Origin: Litorimonas sp947503715
GTDB lineage: Bacteria > Pseudomonadota > Alphaproteobacteria > Caulobacterales > Maricaulaceae
Assembly (NCBI RefSeq): GCF_050271975.1
Contig: NZ_CP189850.1
Coordinates: 806,001-870,000, forward strand
Length of the DNA: 64,000 bases
Direction of reading: 5' to 3'
Shown: positions 17,967-26,744 of the stretch, in pieces
How the letters are laid out: each line of letters starts with the position of its first letter
Numbering within the stretch: position 1 is the first letter of the stretch
Notes under the pieces: model-generated
Seen by the model: the letters and a program-made list of their open reading frames with translations, nothing else
Told to the model about the DNA's origin: nothing
Database searches by the model: none
Made by a program: the position numbers and the translations under genes

Positions 17967-18212
17967 ATGGATGAAACGCCGCCCGAAACACACGATGAAG
18001 CCAACTCTGATGACTTGTCGGACGAAGAGCTTCTTATTTTGCTCACCAAGTTACGCGCTGAGCATCGCGCAATCGATAATGAGATCAAGGCGTCGTTCGA
18101 GACGGGCGTCACGGATATGCTGAAAATCAAGCGGATGAAGAAAATAAAATTGTCGATGAAGGACAAGATCGCTTTTCTCGAAAATCAGCTCACACCCGAT
18201 ATCATTGCCTAG
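17967..18212 (+). CDS. YdcH/DUF465 family protein with an acidic N-terminal extension
   Basis: An 81-residue protein from ATG 17967 (AGAGG five bases upstream; the frame to 17931 would need TTG). About 25 acidic residues (MDETPPETHDEANSDDLSDEE) precede the DUF465 helical hairpin, LLTKLRAEHRAIDNEIKA and LKIKRMKKIKLSMKDKIAFLENQL. It is paralogous to the divergent neighbour, 168 bases away. It ends in a four-base overlap (CTAG) with the convergent FAD oxidoreductase gene. Confidence 0.88.
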   Translation: MDETPPETHDEANSDDLSDEELLILLTKLRAEHRAIDNEIKASFETGVTDMLKIKRMKKIKLSMKDKIAFLENQLTPDIIA

Positions 18213-19288
18213 CCGGCGAATGTGAAGCGTTTATCACTGACGCCGTCCACGATCATATTTGCCAATAATTCACCTGATCCCGCGCAGAGGGTCCAGCCCA
18301 TATGCCCATGACCCGTATTGACCCAGAGGCCGGGAATTGAGGTCGACGAGATATAAGGGCGCCCGACGGGTGATACGGGGCGTTGCGCATGCCACGTTGA
18401 GAGAGGCGCGCCGAGACGCGCCATGAGCTCCGGCGAGATTTCCTGCCATCTTGCAAGGATACTCTTTGGGTCTGACACATTCCAGCCACCACTGATCCGA
18501 ACATGGTTATCAAAAACGGTCAGGGCGGTTCGCGACGCAGCGTCCATGACGGGACGACTAGGTAAGTCTATTTTATCGTGAGGCAATGTAAAATTGACTG
18601 CAACGCCTGAGACCGGATCGAGTGTCATCCGCACATCCAATCTTTTGAGAACTGCCGGCGTTTGAATACCTGCGGCAATAATCAGCTGATCACAATCCAG
18701 ACGGGCCTCCCCCGCCATGATTTTAAAGATGCCGTCTTCCTGTCTTCGCACAGCAAAATTATCTGTATTGTAGAGAGAGGTCACACCCCGCGCTGTCAGG
18801 TCTGCGGCCAAGGCGCATCCGAAATCTTTTGCATTGCCGGACAGATCATCCGGAAAAGCGCAGGCGGGTTGGTTGAATGTCTCGATGGGATCAATCAGAA
18901 TATCCGCGTGTATCCCGATGACATTAAACCCTGTTTGGGCTGTTCGTGCCGATTCGACACTTGGATAAATTTGAACGCAGCCTGAGGGGCGGTCCGGCAA
19001 CCCCAATTCCCGCATTCGGGTTTTGAGGAGGACGGCGGAGCGTTTCCCTAAATCCGCTGTAACACGCGCAGCAGCAGCGTCGAAATTGGCATGCGCGTCA
19101 TCCTTGGCCCAGCTACAGGCCTGGCTTGGGTGGATCATGCCGGAATTGGAAAAGCTGGTACCTTCGCACGGACCGGAACGAGCGTCGATAACAGTAACTT
19201 TTGCGCCTTTTGCCAAGAGATGATCTGCCGTGCAGAGCCCGATAAGACCTGCACCCAGAATTACGATATGCGGAAATGTTTGAGACAC
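18209..19288 (-). CDS. D-amino-acid dehydrogenase-like FAD oxidoreductase
   Basis: A 359-residue DAO-superfamily enzyme. GTG 19288 is chosen because AGGG lies nine bases upstream and the protein then begins MSQTFPHIVILGAGLIGLCTADHL, the Rossmann FAD motif; a TTG at 19306 is possible but weaker. Further signs are NSGMIHPSQACSWAKDDAHA, QLIIAAGIQTPAVLKRL and the C-terminal GLWVNTGHGHMGWTLCAGSGELLANMI, all as in DadA-type dehydrogenases. It should oxidise D-amino acids or a related secondary amine. No alanine racemase gene is adjacent. Confidence 0.85.
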   Translation of the reverse strand: MSQTFPHIVILGAGLIGLCTADHLLAKGAKVTVIDARSGPCEGTSFSNSGMIHPSQACSWAKDDAHANFDAAAARVTADLGKRSAVLLKTRMRELGLPDRPSGCVQIYPSVESARTAQTGFNVIGIHADILIDPIETFNQPACAFPDDLSGNAKDFGCALAADLTARGVTSLYNTDNFAVRRQEDGIFKIMAGEARLDCDQLIIAAGIQTPAVLKRLDVRMTLDPVSGVAVNFTLPHDKIDLPSRPVMDAASRTALTVFDNHVRISGGWNVSDPKSILARWQEISPELMARLGAPLSTWHAQRPVSPVGRPYISSTSIPGLWVNTGHGHMGWTLCAGSGELLANMIVDGVSDKRFTFAG

Positions 19289-19385
19289 GGCGTGCGCCCT
19301 ACACAATCATATGTCGGGTGGCAAAGGGTGAAACTTGCACTGACTGCGCTTTCATTCGTATGAACGCTAAAACAAGGAAAAAGAT

Positions 19386-21107
19386 ATGCGCCTTTTCACG
19401 ATGACAGTTGCAGGTCTAGTCTTGGTTGGCTGCGGCAGCGTTGATGAAGACATCGCGGCAGAAGCGCTGATTTCAACACCGCAAGGCCCCGTCCAAGGTG
19501 TTACGACGGCATCTGCGGATGTTTTCAATTTCAAAGGCCTTCCTTTTGCGGCTGCACCCGTGGGTAATCTTCGCTGGACCGCCCCTGCGCCCGCACCCCG
19601 TTGGAAGGAAACAAGGATTGCGGACACATTCGGTAATCGCTGCATGCAGCCCGAGGGTGTTGAAGGTGGATTTTTTAACCGCCTCATTGAGGGCCACGGG
19701 CTGAGCGCGACGAAAAACTTTCTCATAAAACAGGCGGTCAAAGCGCAAAAACCGGGCCCAATGAGTGAGGATTGCCTTTATCTCAATGTACGCACCGGAA
19801 ATTTGAATGGTGACACGCAACAGCCTGTCATGGTCTGGATTCACGGCGGAGGACATCAATTCGGGTCCAGTGATTTTGCATATTACCAGTCTAACGGCCT
19901 CGTCGAAAAAGATGTCGTCCTGGTGACAATTAATTACCGTCTCGGTGCGTTCGGCTACATGGCGCATCCGGCGCTCTCTGCGGATGACCCGAATGGCGTG
20001 TCCGGCAATTACGGTGCATTGGACCAAATCGCGGCCCTGAAATGGGTGCAGGACAATATCGCGGCCTATGGTGGTGACCCCGATAATGTCACGATCTTTG
20101 GCGAGAGTGCGGGCGCGTGGTCTGTGACGGAAATGATGGCCAGCCCCCTCGCAAAGGGCCTGTTTCACAAAGCCATCGCACAGAGCGGCGCGTCGACCTA
20201 TCATTTGGGACAAATGGACGGTGACGGTGTCGGTTGGCCGAGCGGCTATTCCATGGGTAAGCAGGTTGCGGAAAGTGTCGGCCTGACTGAGCCGACGGCG
20301 GCAGACCTTCGCGCAGTTCCAGCGGCAGAAATTATGGCGAACCTGCCGGAAAAGGCAGATGAAGCGTTTCATCATATTCGCGACGGCTATGTCTTTCCGA
20401 AAAATGTTGGACAAGCCTTTCGTGATGGCGAGATGAATGCTGTGCCGTTCCTCACGGGATATAATTCGGATGAGGGGACTTTGTTCTTCCCCGATGATCC
20501 GCAACCGTCCGTTTGGGAGCCTGATATGCCACGTGACGGGGCTGAAATGCTGGCCGCATTAAATCAACATTATCCCGGTCGGGGGGAGCTGATTGCAGAG
20601 CTTTATGATCTCGAGAACGATTTCATAACGGGTGGAACCCAGATGATGGGCGACGAGATTTTTGGCGTAAATGTTCGGTTCGCGGCACAAGCTAATGAAG
20701 CAATGGGTGCGCCAAGTTATGCCTATTTCTTCTCCCGCGTTCCGCCCTCTGACAAGCAAACTTTGGGCGCTTTTCATGCGGCGGAAATTCCCTTTGTCTT
20801 TGACAGTTCTGAACCCATTTTAGGGCTGACGGAAGATGATAAAGCGCTCACAGAGATGATGGTGTCCGCTTGGACAAATTTTGCAAAATCCGGCGATCCA
20901 AATGGGGGCAATTTACCGAATTGGGAACCTCACCAAGGCGAAAATTGGATGCATTTTTCCGCCAATACATCTTGGGACATCGCAGAGGCGTTAGATAATG
21001 TTCGCGTCGAAAAACTAAATGCGCTTGAGACGGGTCTTATCCAGAAACTCGACGCGCTGGACCAGACAGTTAGCGGCACAGGACCGCAGGGCGCGTTGGA
21101 AGATTAA
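19386..21107 (+). CDS. Type-B carboxylesterase/lipase, predicted lipoprotein
   Basis: A 573-residue alpha/beta-hydrolase. The N-terminus MRLFTMTVAGLVLVGCG has a lipobox (LVGC, Cys16), so the enzyme is probably tethered in the envelope. The catalytic elements are the oxyanion hole GGGHQFGS, the nucleophile elbow FGESAGAWSV, the acid in YNSDEGTLFF, and the His in GAFHAAEIPFVF. The early FKGLPFAAAPVGNLRW and EDCLYLNVRT are family signatures. AAGGAA precedes the ATG. It is convergent with the nitrilase gene (TTAA shared). Confidence 0.93.
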   Translation: MRLFTMTVAGLVLVGCGSVDEDIAAEALISTPQGPVQGVTTASADVFNFKGLPFAAAPVGNLRWTAPAPAPRWKETRIADTFGNRCMQPEGVEGGFFNRLIEGHGLSATKNFLIKQAVKAQKPGPMSEDCLYLNVRTGNLNGDTQQPVMVWIHGGGHQFGSSDFAYYQSNGLVEKDVVLVTINYRLGAFGYMAHPALSADDPNGVSGNYGALDQIAALKWVQDNIAAYGGDPDNVTIFGESAGAWSVTEMMASPLAKGLFHKAIAQSGASTYHLGQMDGDGVGWPSGYSMGKQVAESVGLTEPTAADLRAVPAAEIMANLPEKADEAFHHIRDGYVFPKNVGQAFRDGEMNAVPFLTGYNSDEGTLFFPDDPQPSVWEPDMPRDGAEMLAALNQHYPGRGELIAELYDLENDFITGGTQMMGDEIFGVNVRFAAQANEAMGAPSYAYFFSRVPPSDKQTLGAFHAAEIPFVFDSSEPILGLTEDDKALTEMMVSAWTNFAKSGDPNGGNLPNWEPHQGENWMHFSANTSWDIAEALDNVRVEKLNALETGLIQKLDALDQTVSGTGPQGALED

Positions 21108-22054
21108 TCTTTAAAGATGACCGTCGTCTGACGCCGACGATCCACCGTGAGCTGCGTCACATCGGGGCGGGAATAATGTCCAGCCGGATCAAAATTTTGG
21201 CGCTCTCGCCGGACAAAAGCTGGGTCCAAGTCGCAATACCGAATGCCTGTTCCGCCTGTCACGGGTTCCAAAAGCCACGTGCCATCCGGGGCAGACACGC
21301 AAGACCCACCATTTGCGGGCATCGTGCCCAGAGCAGCCTTGATGTCTTCTGCGAATGGTGTGTCGTCGCGGACATCTTCCGCCCGCATAATGGCAGAAAC
21401 TGAGACGCAATAACTACGGCCTTCCTTCGCCAGAACGCGGGTTAAGTCTTCTGTGTTTCGGTCGCTTCCGGGCCAGCCCATGACATGTAAATCCTCGCCC
21501 TGCGCATATAGCGCCGCCCGCGCCAACGGCATCCAATTTTCCCAGCAGTTTAATCCACCGACCGTGAAACCGCCCAATTTATGCGTTACTAATCCATGTC
21601 CATCACCGGGGGACCAGACGAGCCGTTCTTCATAGGTCGGCTGTAACTTTCGGTGGACCGACTGAACCAGACCCGTCGCATCAATATAGACATAGGAACA
21701 ATAGAGTGAATGCCCGCTACGGTCTTCCGGTCGTTCAATAATGCCTAGATAGCAGGCCATATTCGCGTCTTGAAGGGCCGCGCAGACGTCATCCAAATGC
21801 CCGGCCTCAATCGTGACGGCTTGATCGGCATAATGCGCGAAAATTTGTTTTTGACGGTCATTATTAAATTGCGCACCGCCCGTTCCGTCGAGCCAGAAGG
21901 GATAGCCAGGCACGAAACTCTCCGAGAAGGCAATCAACTCCGCCTTTTCCTTTGCGGCGGTTTGGATTGTTTCAATAACTTGTGCCAATCCTGCGTCGCG
22001 GGAGAGCCATATGGGGGCGAGTTGAGGAAGGGCGAGTTTGAGAGTTTGGGTCAT
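21104..22054 (-). CDS. Nitrilase / aliphatic nitrilase-type carbon-nitrogen hydrolase
   Basis: A 316-residue protein with the Glu-Lys-Cys triad: Glu in AFSESFVPGYPFWL, Lys in VHRKLQPTYEERLVWSPGDG and Cys in GGLNCWENWMPLAR. GLNCWE with the preceding HRKLxPTxxERxxW is characteristic of true nitrilases rather than amidases, so a nitrile-to-acid reaction is likely. The natural substrate is unknown. It is a single gene with a short intergenic region to the TadG-like gene. Confidence 0.92.
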   Translation of the reverse strand: MTQTLKLALPQLAPIWLSRDAGLAQVIETIQTAAKEKAELIAFSESFVPGYPFWLDGTGGAQFNNDRQKQIFAHYADQAVTIEAGHLDDVCAALQDANMACYLGIIERPEDRSGHSLYCSYVYIDATGLVQSVHRKLQPTYEERLVWSPGDGHGLVTHKLGGFTVGGLNCWENWMPLARAALYAQGEDLHVMGWPGSDRNTEDLTRVLAKEGRSYCVSVSAIMRAEDVRDDTPFAEDIKAALGTMPANGGSCVSAPDGTWLLEPVTGGTGIRYCDLDPAFVRRERQNFDPAGHYSRPDVTQLTVDRRRQTTVIFKD

Positions 22055-22147
22055 GCGTCCCCGTTAACGTAAAATTCACCACAAACCCAAGCGAAATAGA
22101 AAGAGCTTTCACGTTATAACGATAACAATTCAGTGTGGGATTTAAAA

Positions 22148-23557
22148 ATGTTCAACAAGTTCAACAAGTTCAAACGCGAAACAGGCGGTAATGTCGCCAT
22201 CATGTTTGCGTTGACAATTTCAACGATAGTTATCGCAGTCGGAGCTGCTGTCGATTATAGTGGAATATCCAGCCAAAAACAGGATTTACAGGATGCCATT
22301 GATGGCGCGACGCTGGCTGCGGCGAGAGCCAATATCACGAATGAAGCCAAACTCAAAAAAATTGTGGAAGAGTTTGTTGAGCAGAGCGATCCAAGCCCTA
22401 ATAAAATAAAACTGAATGTTAAAGTTATTGATGATGAAGTTTACGTTACTGCCAAGACTGTATACGACACTGTTTTAATGGGTTTTATCGGTCAAAAGGC
22501 GATGGATGTTCAAGTTGCAGCTGCATCACCGATTGCCTCTAAAACTCCAATTAAACTGGCTTTGGTTTTGGATACAACCACGTCAATGGAAGGCAATAGA
22601 ATAGCGTCCCTGAAAGTCGCGGCGAATGCCATGGTTGATGAGTTTGAAGAAAACAATACGACGGCGGCGGTCTCAGTGATACCTTTCGGTAAATACGTCA
22701 ATGTTGGTATGAACCAAAACCGTGAAAACTGGCTTGATATTTCCAAAGACGGTACATCTGAAACAGAAGAAGTTTGCTGGGATGAAAGACGGACAACAAA
22801 ACCGCGGGAATGTACGGAGACCGGAAGAACGATATATTATGATGATATTCGCGATGGCGTAAATTTTGGTCAAAATAGCTATCAAGAGCAGACCTGCACG
22901 GCAGCGGAATATGAATATACGGGCAACCGAATTTGCGAAGACCGAACGACGACTTACACATGGCACGGTTGTGTCGGATCCCGTAACGCGCCGTATAATG
23001 AGCGTGCGGCCTTTGGCAGTCAGCGTATTCCTGGCATTATGAATGAGACATGCGGGACAGAGTTACAGCCGCTCACCACGAATATGACCGATGTTAAGTC
23101 TAAAATTTCTTCCCTCAACACGAACGGGAATACTTACATACCGGCGGGTGTTGTTTGGGGGTGGCGGACATTACAGGATAAAGCCCCTTTCAAAACCGAC
23201 GTGAAACTCAAGAGCGATAATAAGCGACAGGTTGAAAGTGCAAAAGTCATGCTCATTATGACGGACGGAGCGAATACGCTTTCACAGGGAGGCAATGAAA
23301 CGTTCAAACATGATAGCTCGGATAAATTAGAGGCGAATGCCCGTACCCTCGCGCTTTGCAATGCGGCTAAAGATGACGGTATCATGATTTTTACACTCGG
23401 GTTCAAGCTGGATGCGTCGGACACAGCCACGAAAACGATGTTGGAGAATTGTGCGACAACACCCGCAGGATTTTTCCAAGCTGGCGATGGGCCGCAATTG
23501 AAAAAAGCTTTCAAGGATATTGCCGGTCAGCTCGACTTTACCCGACTATCAATCTAG
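22148..23557 (+). CDS. TadG-like protein with von Willebrand factor A domain
   Basis: A 469-residue protein from ATG 22148 (GTG 22133 is an alternative). The N-terminus, GGNVAIMFALTISTIVIAVGAAVDYSGISSQKQDLQDAIDGATLAAA, is the TadE/TadG pilin-like segment. A periplasmic vWA domain follows, with the MIDAS motif DTTTSM near residue 145 and VMLIMTDGAN later. It is separated by a Cys-rich insertion (CWDERRTTKPRECTETGR, CTAAEYEYTGNRICEDR). Such proteins work at the cell surface, often in pilus-linked adhesion. It is an orphan copy like the gene at 12718. Confidence 0.85.
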   Translation: MFNKFNKFKRETGGNVAIMFALTISTIVIAVGAAVDYSGISSQKQDLQDAIDGATLAAARANITNEAKLKKIVEEFVEQSDPSPNKIKLNVKVIDDEVYVTAKTVYDTVLMGFIGQKAMDVQVAAASPIASKTPIKLALVLDTTTSMEGNRIASLKVAANAMVDEFEENNTTAAVSVIPFGKYVNVGMNQNRENWLDISKDGTSETEEVCWDERRTTKPRECTETGRTIYYDDIRDGVNFGQNSYQEQTCTAAEYEYTGNRICEDRTTTYTWHGCVGSRNAPYNERAAFGSQRIPGIMNETCGTELQPLTTNMTDVKSKISSLNTNGNTYIPAGVVWGWRTLQDKAPFKTDVKLKSDNKRQVESAKVMLIMTDGANTLSQGGNETFKHDSSDKLEANARTLALCNAAKDDGIMIFTLGFKLDASDTATKTMLENCATTPAGFFQAGDGPQLKKAFKDIAGQLDFTRLSI

Positions 23558-24720
23558 CCAAGGCGAATATGAACAGATCTAGAAAGGCGCGCGGCTTTGT
23601 CTCGCGCTTTTTTTATATCCGTATCTCTGGCCAGCGCGACCCCTAATCGACGTGTGCCATCAATGTCCGGCTTTCCGAACAAGCGTAATTGTGTGCCGGG
23701 TTCGCCCAAGACCTGTGGGTCGATCTCAAATCCAATATTATTTGATTGCCCGTCGCCCAATATGACATGGCTTGCCGCAGGACCTGAATATTCAATCTTC
23801 GGAATGGGAAGGCCCAATATCGCGCGGGCGTGAAGGGCAAACTCGCTCATGTCCTGACTGATGAGCGTGACGAGACCCGTATCATGCGGACGGGGCGAGA
23901 CCTCGGAAAAGATGACCTCGTCCCCTCGCACGAATAATTCGACACCAAAAAGACCATATCCACCTAGGGCCTCTGTCACGGATTTTGCCATCTCCTCCGC
24001 TACCGAAAGCGCGGCTTTCGACATCGCCTGCGGCTGCCAGCTTTCGCGGTAATCGCCGTCCACTTGTCGATGTCCAATCGGGGCGCAGAATGTGGTTCCG
24101 CCCGCATGGCGAACGGTCAGCAGCGTGATTTCATAATCGAAATCCACAAAGCCTTCGACAATCACACGCGAAGGTCCGGTGCGACCGCCGGATTGGGAAT
24201 AGGCCCAGACATCTGCGATATCGCTCTCAGTTTTCGCCGTACTCTGTCCTTTACCCGAACTGCTCATAACGGGTTTGACGACACAGGGCAGGCCGATCTC
24301 CGCTATCGCGGCGCGGACCTCCTCTTCCGTATCGGCAAAGCGGTAGGGCGATGTTGTCAGACCCAACTCTTCCGCCGCCAGACGCCTTATACCCTCGCGA
24401 TCCATCGTGAGTTGTGTCGCGCGCGCCGTCGGGACGATGTTAAATCCTTCGGCTTCCAGCTCACCCAATGTATCCGTCGCAATAGCTTCAATTTCCGGGA
24501 TAATAAAATCAGGTCGTTCCGCCTCGACGATGCGACGAAGTTCCGTCCCATCCGTCATATCAATGACATGGGCGCTATGCGCGACCTGCATGGCGGGTGC
24601 GTTGGCATAGCGGTCAACGGCCACAGTTTGGACGCCCAGACGTTGGAATTCTATAACAACTTCCTTGCCCAATTCGCCTGAGCCGAGGAGAAGAACTTTC
24701 GTTCCGTGAAGCGTGATCAT
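23554..24720 (-). CDS. purT: Formate-dependent phosphoribosylglycinamide formyltransferase
   Basis: A 388-residue ATP-grasp enzyme of purine synthesis that makes formyl-GAR from GAR, formate and ATP. Motifs are LLLGSGELGKEVVIEFQRLG, PEIEAIATDTL, CVVKPVMSSSGKGQS, DFDYEITLLTVRH, GYGLFGVELFVRGDEVIFSEVSPRPHDTGLVTL and FGKPDIDGTRRLGVALA, all PurT signatures over normal length. The start overlaps the upstream small gene (ATGA), and the stop overlaps the convergent TadG gene (CTAG). Confidence 0.96.
   Translation of the reverse strand: MITLHGTKVLLLGSGELGKEVVIEFQRLGVQTVAVDRYANAPAMQVAHSAHVIDMTDGTELRRIVEAERPDFIIPEIEAIATDTLGELEAEGFNIVPTARATQLTMDREGIRRLAAEELGLTTSPYRFADTEEEVRAAIAEIGLPCVVKPVMSSSGKGQSTAKTESDIADVWAYSQSGGRTGPSRVIVEGFVDFDYEITLLTVRHAGGTTFCAPIGHRQVDGDYRESWQPQAMSKAALSVAEEMAKSVTEALGGYGLFGVELFVRGDEVIFSEVSPRPHDTGLVTLISQDMSEFALHARAILGLPIPKIEYSGPAASHVILGDGQSNNIGFEIDPQVLGEPGTQLRLFGKPDIDGTRRLGVALARDTDIKKARDKAARLSRSVHIRLG
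23583..23614 (+). terminator. Possible terminator of the TadG/vWA gene inside the purT 3' end
   Basis: AAAG(G)CGCG ... CGCGCTTT followed by TTTT lies 26 bases past the plus-strand stop but within the convergent purT coding region. Confidence 0.5.
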
Positions 24721-25034
24721 AAACGGGCTTTCATAAGGCGTTGTGGTTTTGCACCCTCGACGCGCACGATCTCGCCTTCAACCTCCATATTGAGTTTAAC
24801 TGTGGTCACATGCCAGCCGAGCGAGCCGAGTTTCGCAAGTTGATTGGTCGTCAGGGCCTCTTCGACAGCCGCGTTGAGATGCTTAAAATAAATATAGCCG
24901 GTCTCGGCCTCTTCTAAAGCCTCAAGGATGGCGCGTTGGATACACTCATATTTCCAGCGGGGAATTTGAGTGGTCCCCTTCCGTCCTTGAGTGGGTGTCC
25001 GACATTCAACCTTGTCAGAGTCCGTATTCGCCAT
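24717..25034 (-). CDS. Small protein resembling DUF6958 family
   Basis: A 105-residue soluble protein: GRKGTTQIPRWKYECIQRAILEALE, then KHLNAAVEEALTTNQLAKLGSLGWHVTTVKLNMEVEGEIVRVEGAKPQRL. The layout (basic GRKG start, winged-helix-like middle with GW.TTVKL.ME..G.I.R, and KPQRL ending) fits the DUF6958 family and suggests a small winged-helix fold. The function is unknown. It is translationally coupled to purT by an ATGA overlap. Confidence 0.75.
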   Translation of the reverse strand: MANTDSDKVECRTPTQGRKGTTQIPRWKYECIQRAILEALEEAETGYIYFKHLNAAVEEALTTNQLAKLGSLGWHVTTVKLNMEVEGEIVRVEGAKPQRLMKARL

Positions 25035-25132
25035 GCTGTGCCCTCCCGCGCATCGCTATAACAGAAATTTTCGAATGCCCAAATCGTAAAGAGGCTTGCA
25101 GCTGGTCGCGACGCTGATTAGGGCTGATTCCC

Positions 25133-25612
25133 ATGCAAATTCGCCTCATATTTCCGCTTCTCTTCACAATTTTCCTGACGGCTTGCGGCAACCCGCCGCC
25201 GGAAAAAGCGATCATCGGAACATGGGTACAGGCAAATCCAACCTCGACAACTCAGGCCGGCGTGCAGGCGACGACCTCTGACACTGTGCTGACATTTGAA
25301 AAAGATGGCGATGTCCGCCTCCGCCGACAGCTTGATTTACGCGGTGCGGGATTCCCGGAAACAGGGGTTGGCGTTGACGTCGACCTGTCGGGTCAATGGC
25401 GCATGGAGGGGGATGCCTTATTCCAAACGCTTGAAAACTCTATCGTGACGGCACGGACGTCTGACCAGGCATCCATGGAAATTGCGCGACAATTGCAGGA
25501 CCAATCAGGGACCATGTCTGAGAGCCAAAAACGCATCATTGCTTTGGACCGGGAACAGTTAATGCTGCAAGACTTGGAAACAGGTGTCACAGATGTCTAT
25601 CGGCGGAGATGA
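25133..25612 (+). CDS. Envelope lipoprotein, member 1 of a tandem trio
   Basis: A 159-residue predicted lipoprotein; signal MQIRLIFPLLFTIFLTAC (lipobox LTAC, Cys18). The mature part starts EKAIIGTWVQ, then TVLTFEKDGDVRLRRQLDL, SGQWRMEGDALFQTL and a C-terminal helix plus DREQLMLQDLETGVTDVYRRR. The order GTW-Q, strand with DG, GxWxxxGD, closing L...D is shared with the next two genes and recalls lipocalin-like domains. The function is unknown. Confidence 0.8.
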   Translation: MQIRLIFPLLFTIFLTACGNPPPEKAIIGTWVQANPTSTTQAGVQATTSDTVLTFEKDGDVRLRRQLDLRGAGFPETGVGVDVDLSGQWRMEGDALFQTLENSIVTARTSDQASMEIARQLQDQSGTMSESQKRIIALDREQLMLQDLETGVTDVYRRR

Positions 25613-25677
25613 TGGTGTTGCTTGCGGAATGGCCATGGCTAACCTAGCGTAGCCGTGAGCTTTAATAGGATTGCCTT

Positions 25678-26205
25678 GTGATTTCATGTCTTCGTATCGG
25701 CGCAGCAGCTGCCTGTCTAACATTTGCATCTCTTGCACCGGTTTCTTCGTTTGCGCAACCGGATGAGACCTCTGTATCCTCCGATCGCTCGCAAATGCTC
25801 GTTGGAAGCTGGACGCAAGGTGCGGAGAGACTTGTCGGCGAAGGCAATGAACAGGTCCGTATTTCACAGGGTCTAGAAGATATCAGAGGTGACGGAACGT
25901 CCAACTCATCCTTGCGAATGGAAATTATGAGTGCGGAGATGCCGGAGGATCTCCGCATTTATGATGTGGTTGTGGAGAGCCAATGGCGCCTTGTGGGGGA
26001 TGAATATTTCACGACACCCATAAAGGTAGATGTGACCTATGCCGGCGATAATCCTGTCGGACTGAACGTAGCAAAAGCGATTGAGGCAGAGTTCATGAAG
26101 CCAACAGAGCCCATGATTATTGTAAGCCTAAATAAGGACAATTATGTTGCACGTGGCACGGATGGAACGTTAATCTCCATGCAGCGCAAGCGACTCACAC
26201 CATAA
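25678..26205 (+). CDS. Secreted protein, member 2 of the tandem trio
   Basis: A 175-residue protein starting at GTG 25678, with AGGA eight bases upstream. The signal peptide MISCLRIGAAAACLTFASLAPVSSFA is of the ordinary Sec type rather than a lipoprotein type, unlike the neighbours on both sides. The mature part repeats the family plan: MLVGSWTQGAERL, DGTSNSSLRMEIMSAEMPED, VESQWRLVGDEYF and a terminal DGTLISMQRKRL. The function is unknown. Confidence 0.75.
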   Translation: MISCLRIGAAAACLTFASLAPVSSFAQPDETSVSSDRSQMLVGSWTQGAERLVGEGNEQVRISQGLEDIRGDGTSNSSLRMEIMSAEMPEDLRIYDVVVESQWRLVGDEYFTTPIKVDVTYAGDNPVGLNVAKAIEAEFMKPTEPMIIVSLNKDNYVARGTDGTLISMQRKRLTP

Positions 26206-26249
26206 ATATTCATTCTGATATTTATAATTCATCCAAAACTGGAAATTTT

Positions 26250-26738
26250 ATGAAACCTTTTTTCAAACCCTCAATCCTAAAAACAGTCCTTGTCACATCG
26301 GCCATCGCATTAGGCGCATGTTCCAAAGCAACACCGGAAACCCTCATTGTTGGCGATTGGAAACAGGGCGCACCAATTACGATTGAAGAAGCTGGAACGA
26401 CAGTTTCCATGACGGACACAAATATTACTTATGCAGCTGACGGTACGTCAAAAGGCGATGTGCAAATGACATTGAGCGGCGTACCTGCCGATTTTGCATC
26501 TTATATGATTTCGACGACCGGCACGTGGAAAATTGAGGACGGCATGTTAATCGAAGGCATTTCCGACATTGATGTGAAGCCCGGGTCCAACGCGGCGCAA
26601 GCGATTGCAATCGCGGCGCAAATGGAAACGGCCATGGCGGCAGAAGTTGAATCCCGCAGTGAGATTAAAACGCTGACGAAAGACAGCCTTGTTGTATATC
26701 AAGCCGAAACCGACCTCACGATGAACTTCACACGTTAA
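26250..26738 (+). CDS. Envelope lipoprotein, member 3 of the tandem trio
   Basis: A 162-residue predicted lipoprotein; signal MKPFFKPSILKTVLVTSAIALGAC (lipobox LGAC, Cys24). It follows the same plan: TLIVGDWKQGAPITIE, NITYAADGTSKGDVQMTLSG, TTGTWKIEDGMLIEG, and a closing helix and strand (DSLVVYQAETDLTMNF). It is closest to member 2 in the GDWKQG/GSWTQG and DGTS stretches. A methyltransferase gene follows after six bases, so the trio may be co-transcribed with it. Confidence 0.78.
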   Translation: MKPFFKPSILKTVLVTSAIALGACSKATPETLIVGDWKQGAPITIEEAGTTVSMTDTNITYAADGTSKGDVQMTLSGVPADFASYMISTTGTWKIEDGMLIEGISDIDVKPGSNAAQAIAIAAQMETAMAAEVESRSEIKTLTKDSLVVYQAETDLTMNFTR

Positions 26739-26744
26739 GACAAT

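Noticed and set aside
19473..20504. A 343-codon frame antisense to the carboxylesterase gene
   Set aside because: It lies wholly under a well-supported esterase with all catalytic motifs, and the antisense protein shows no family pattern.
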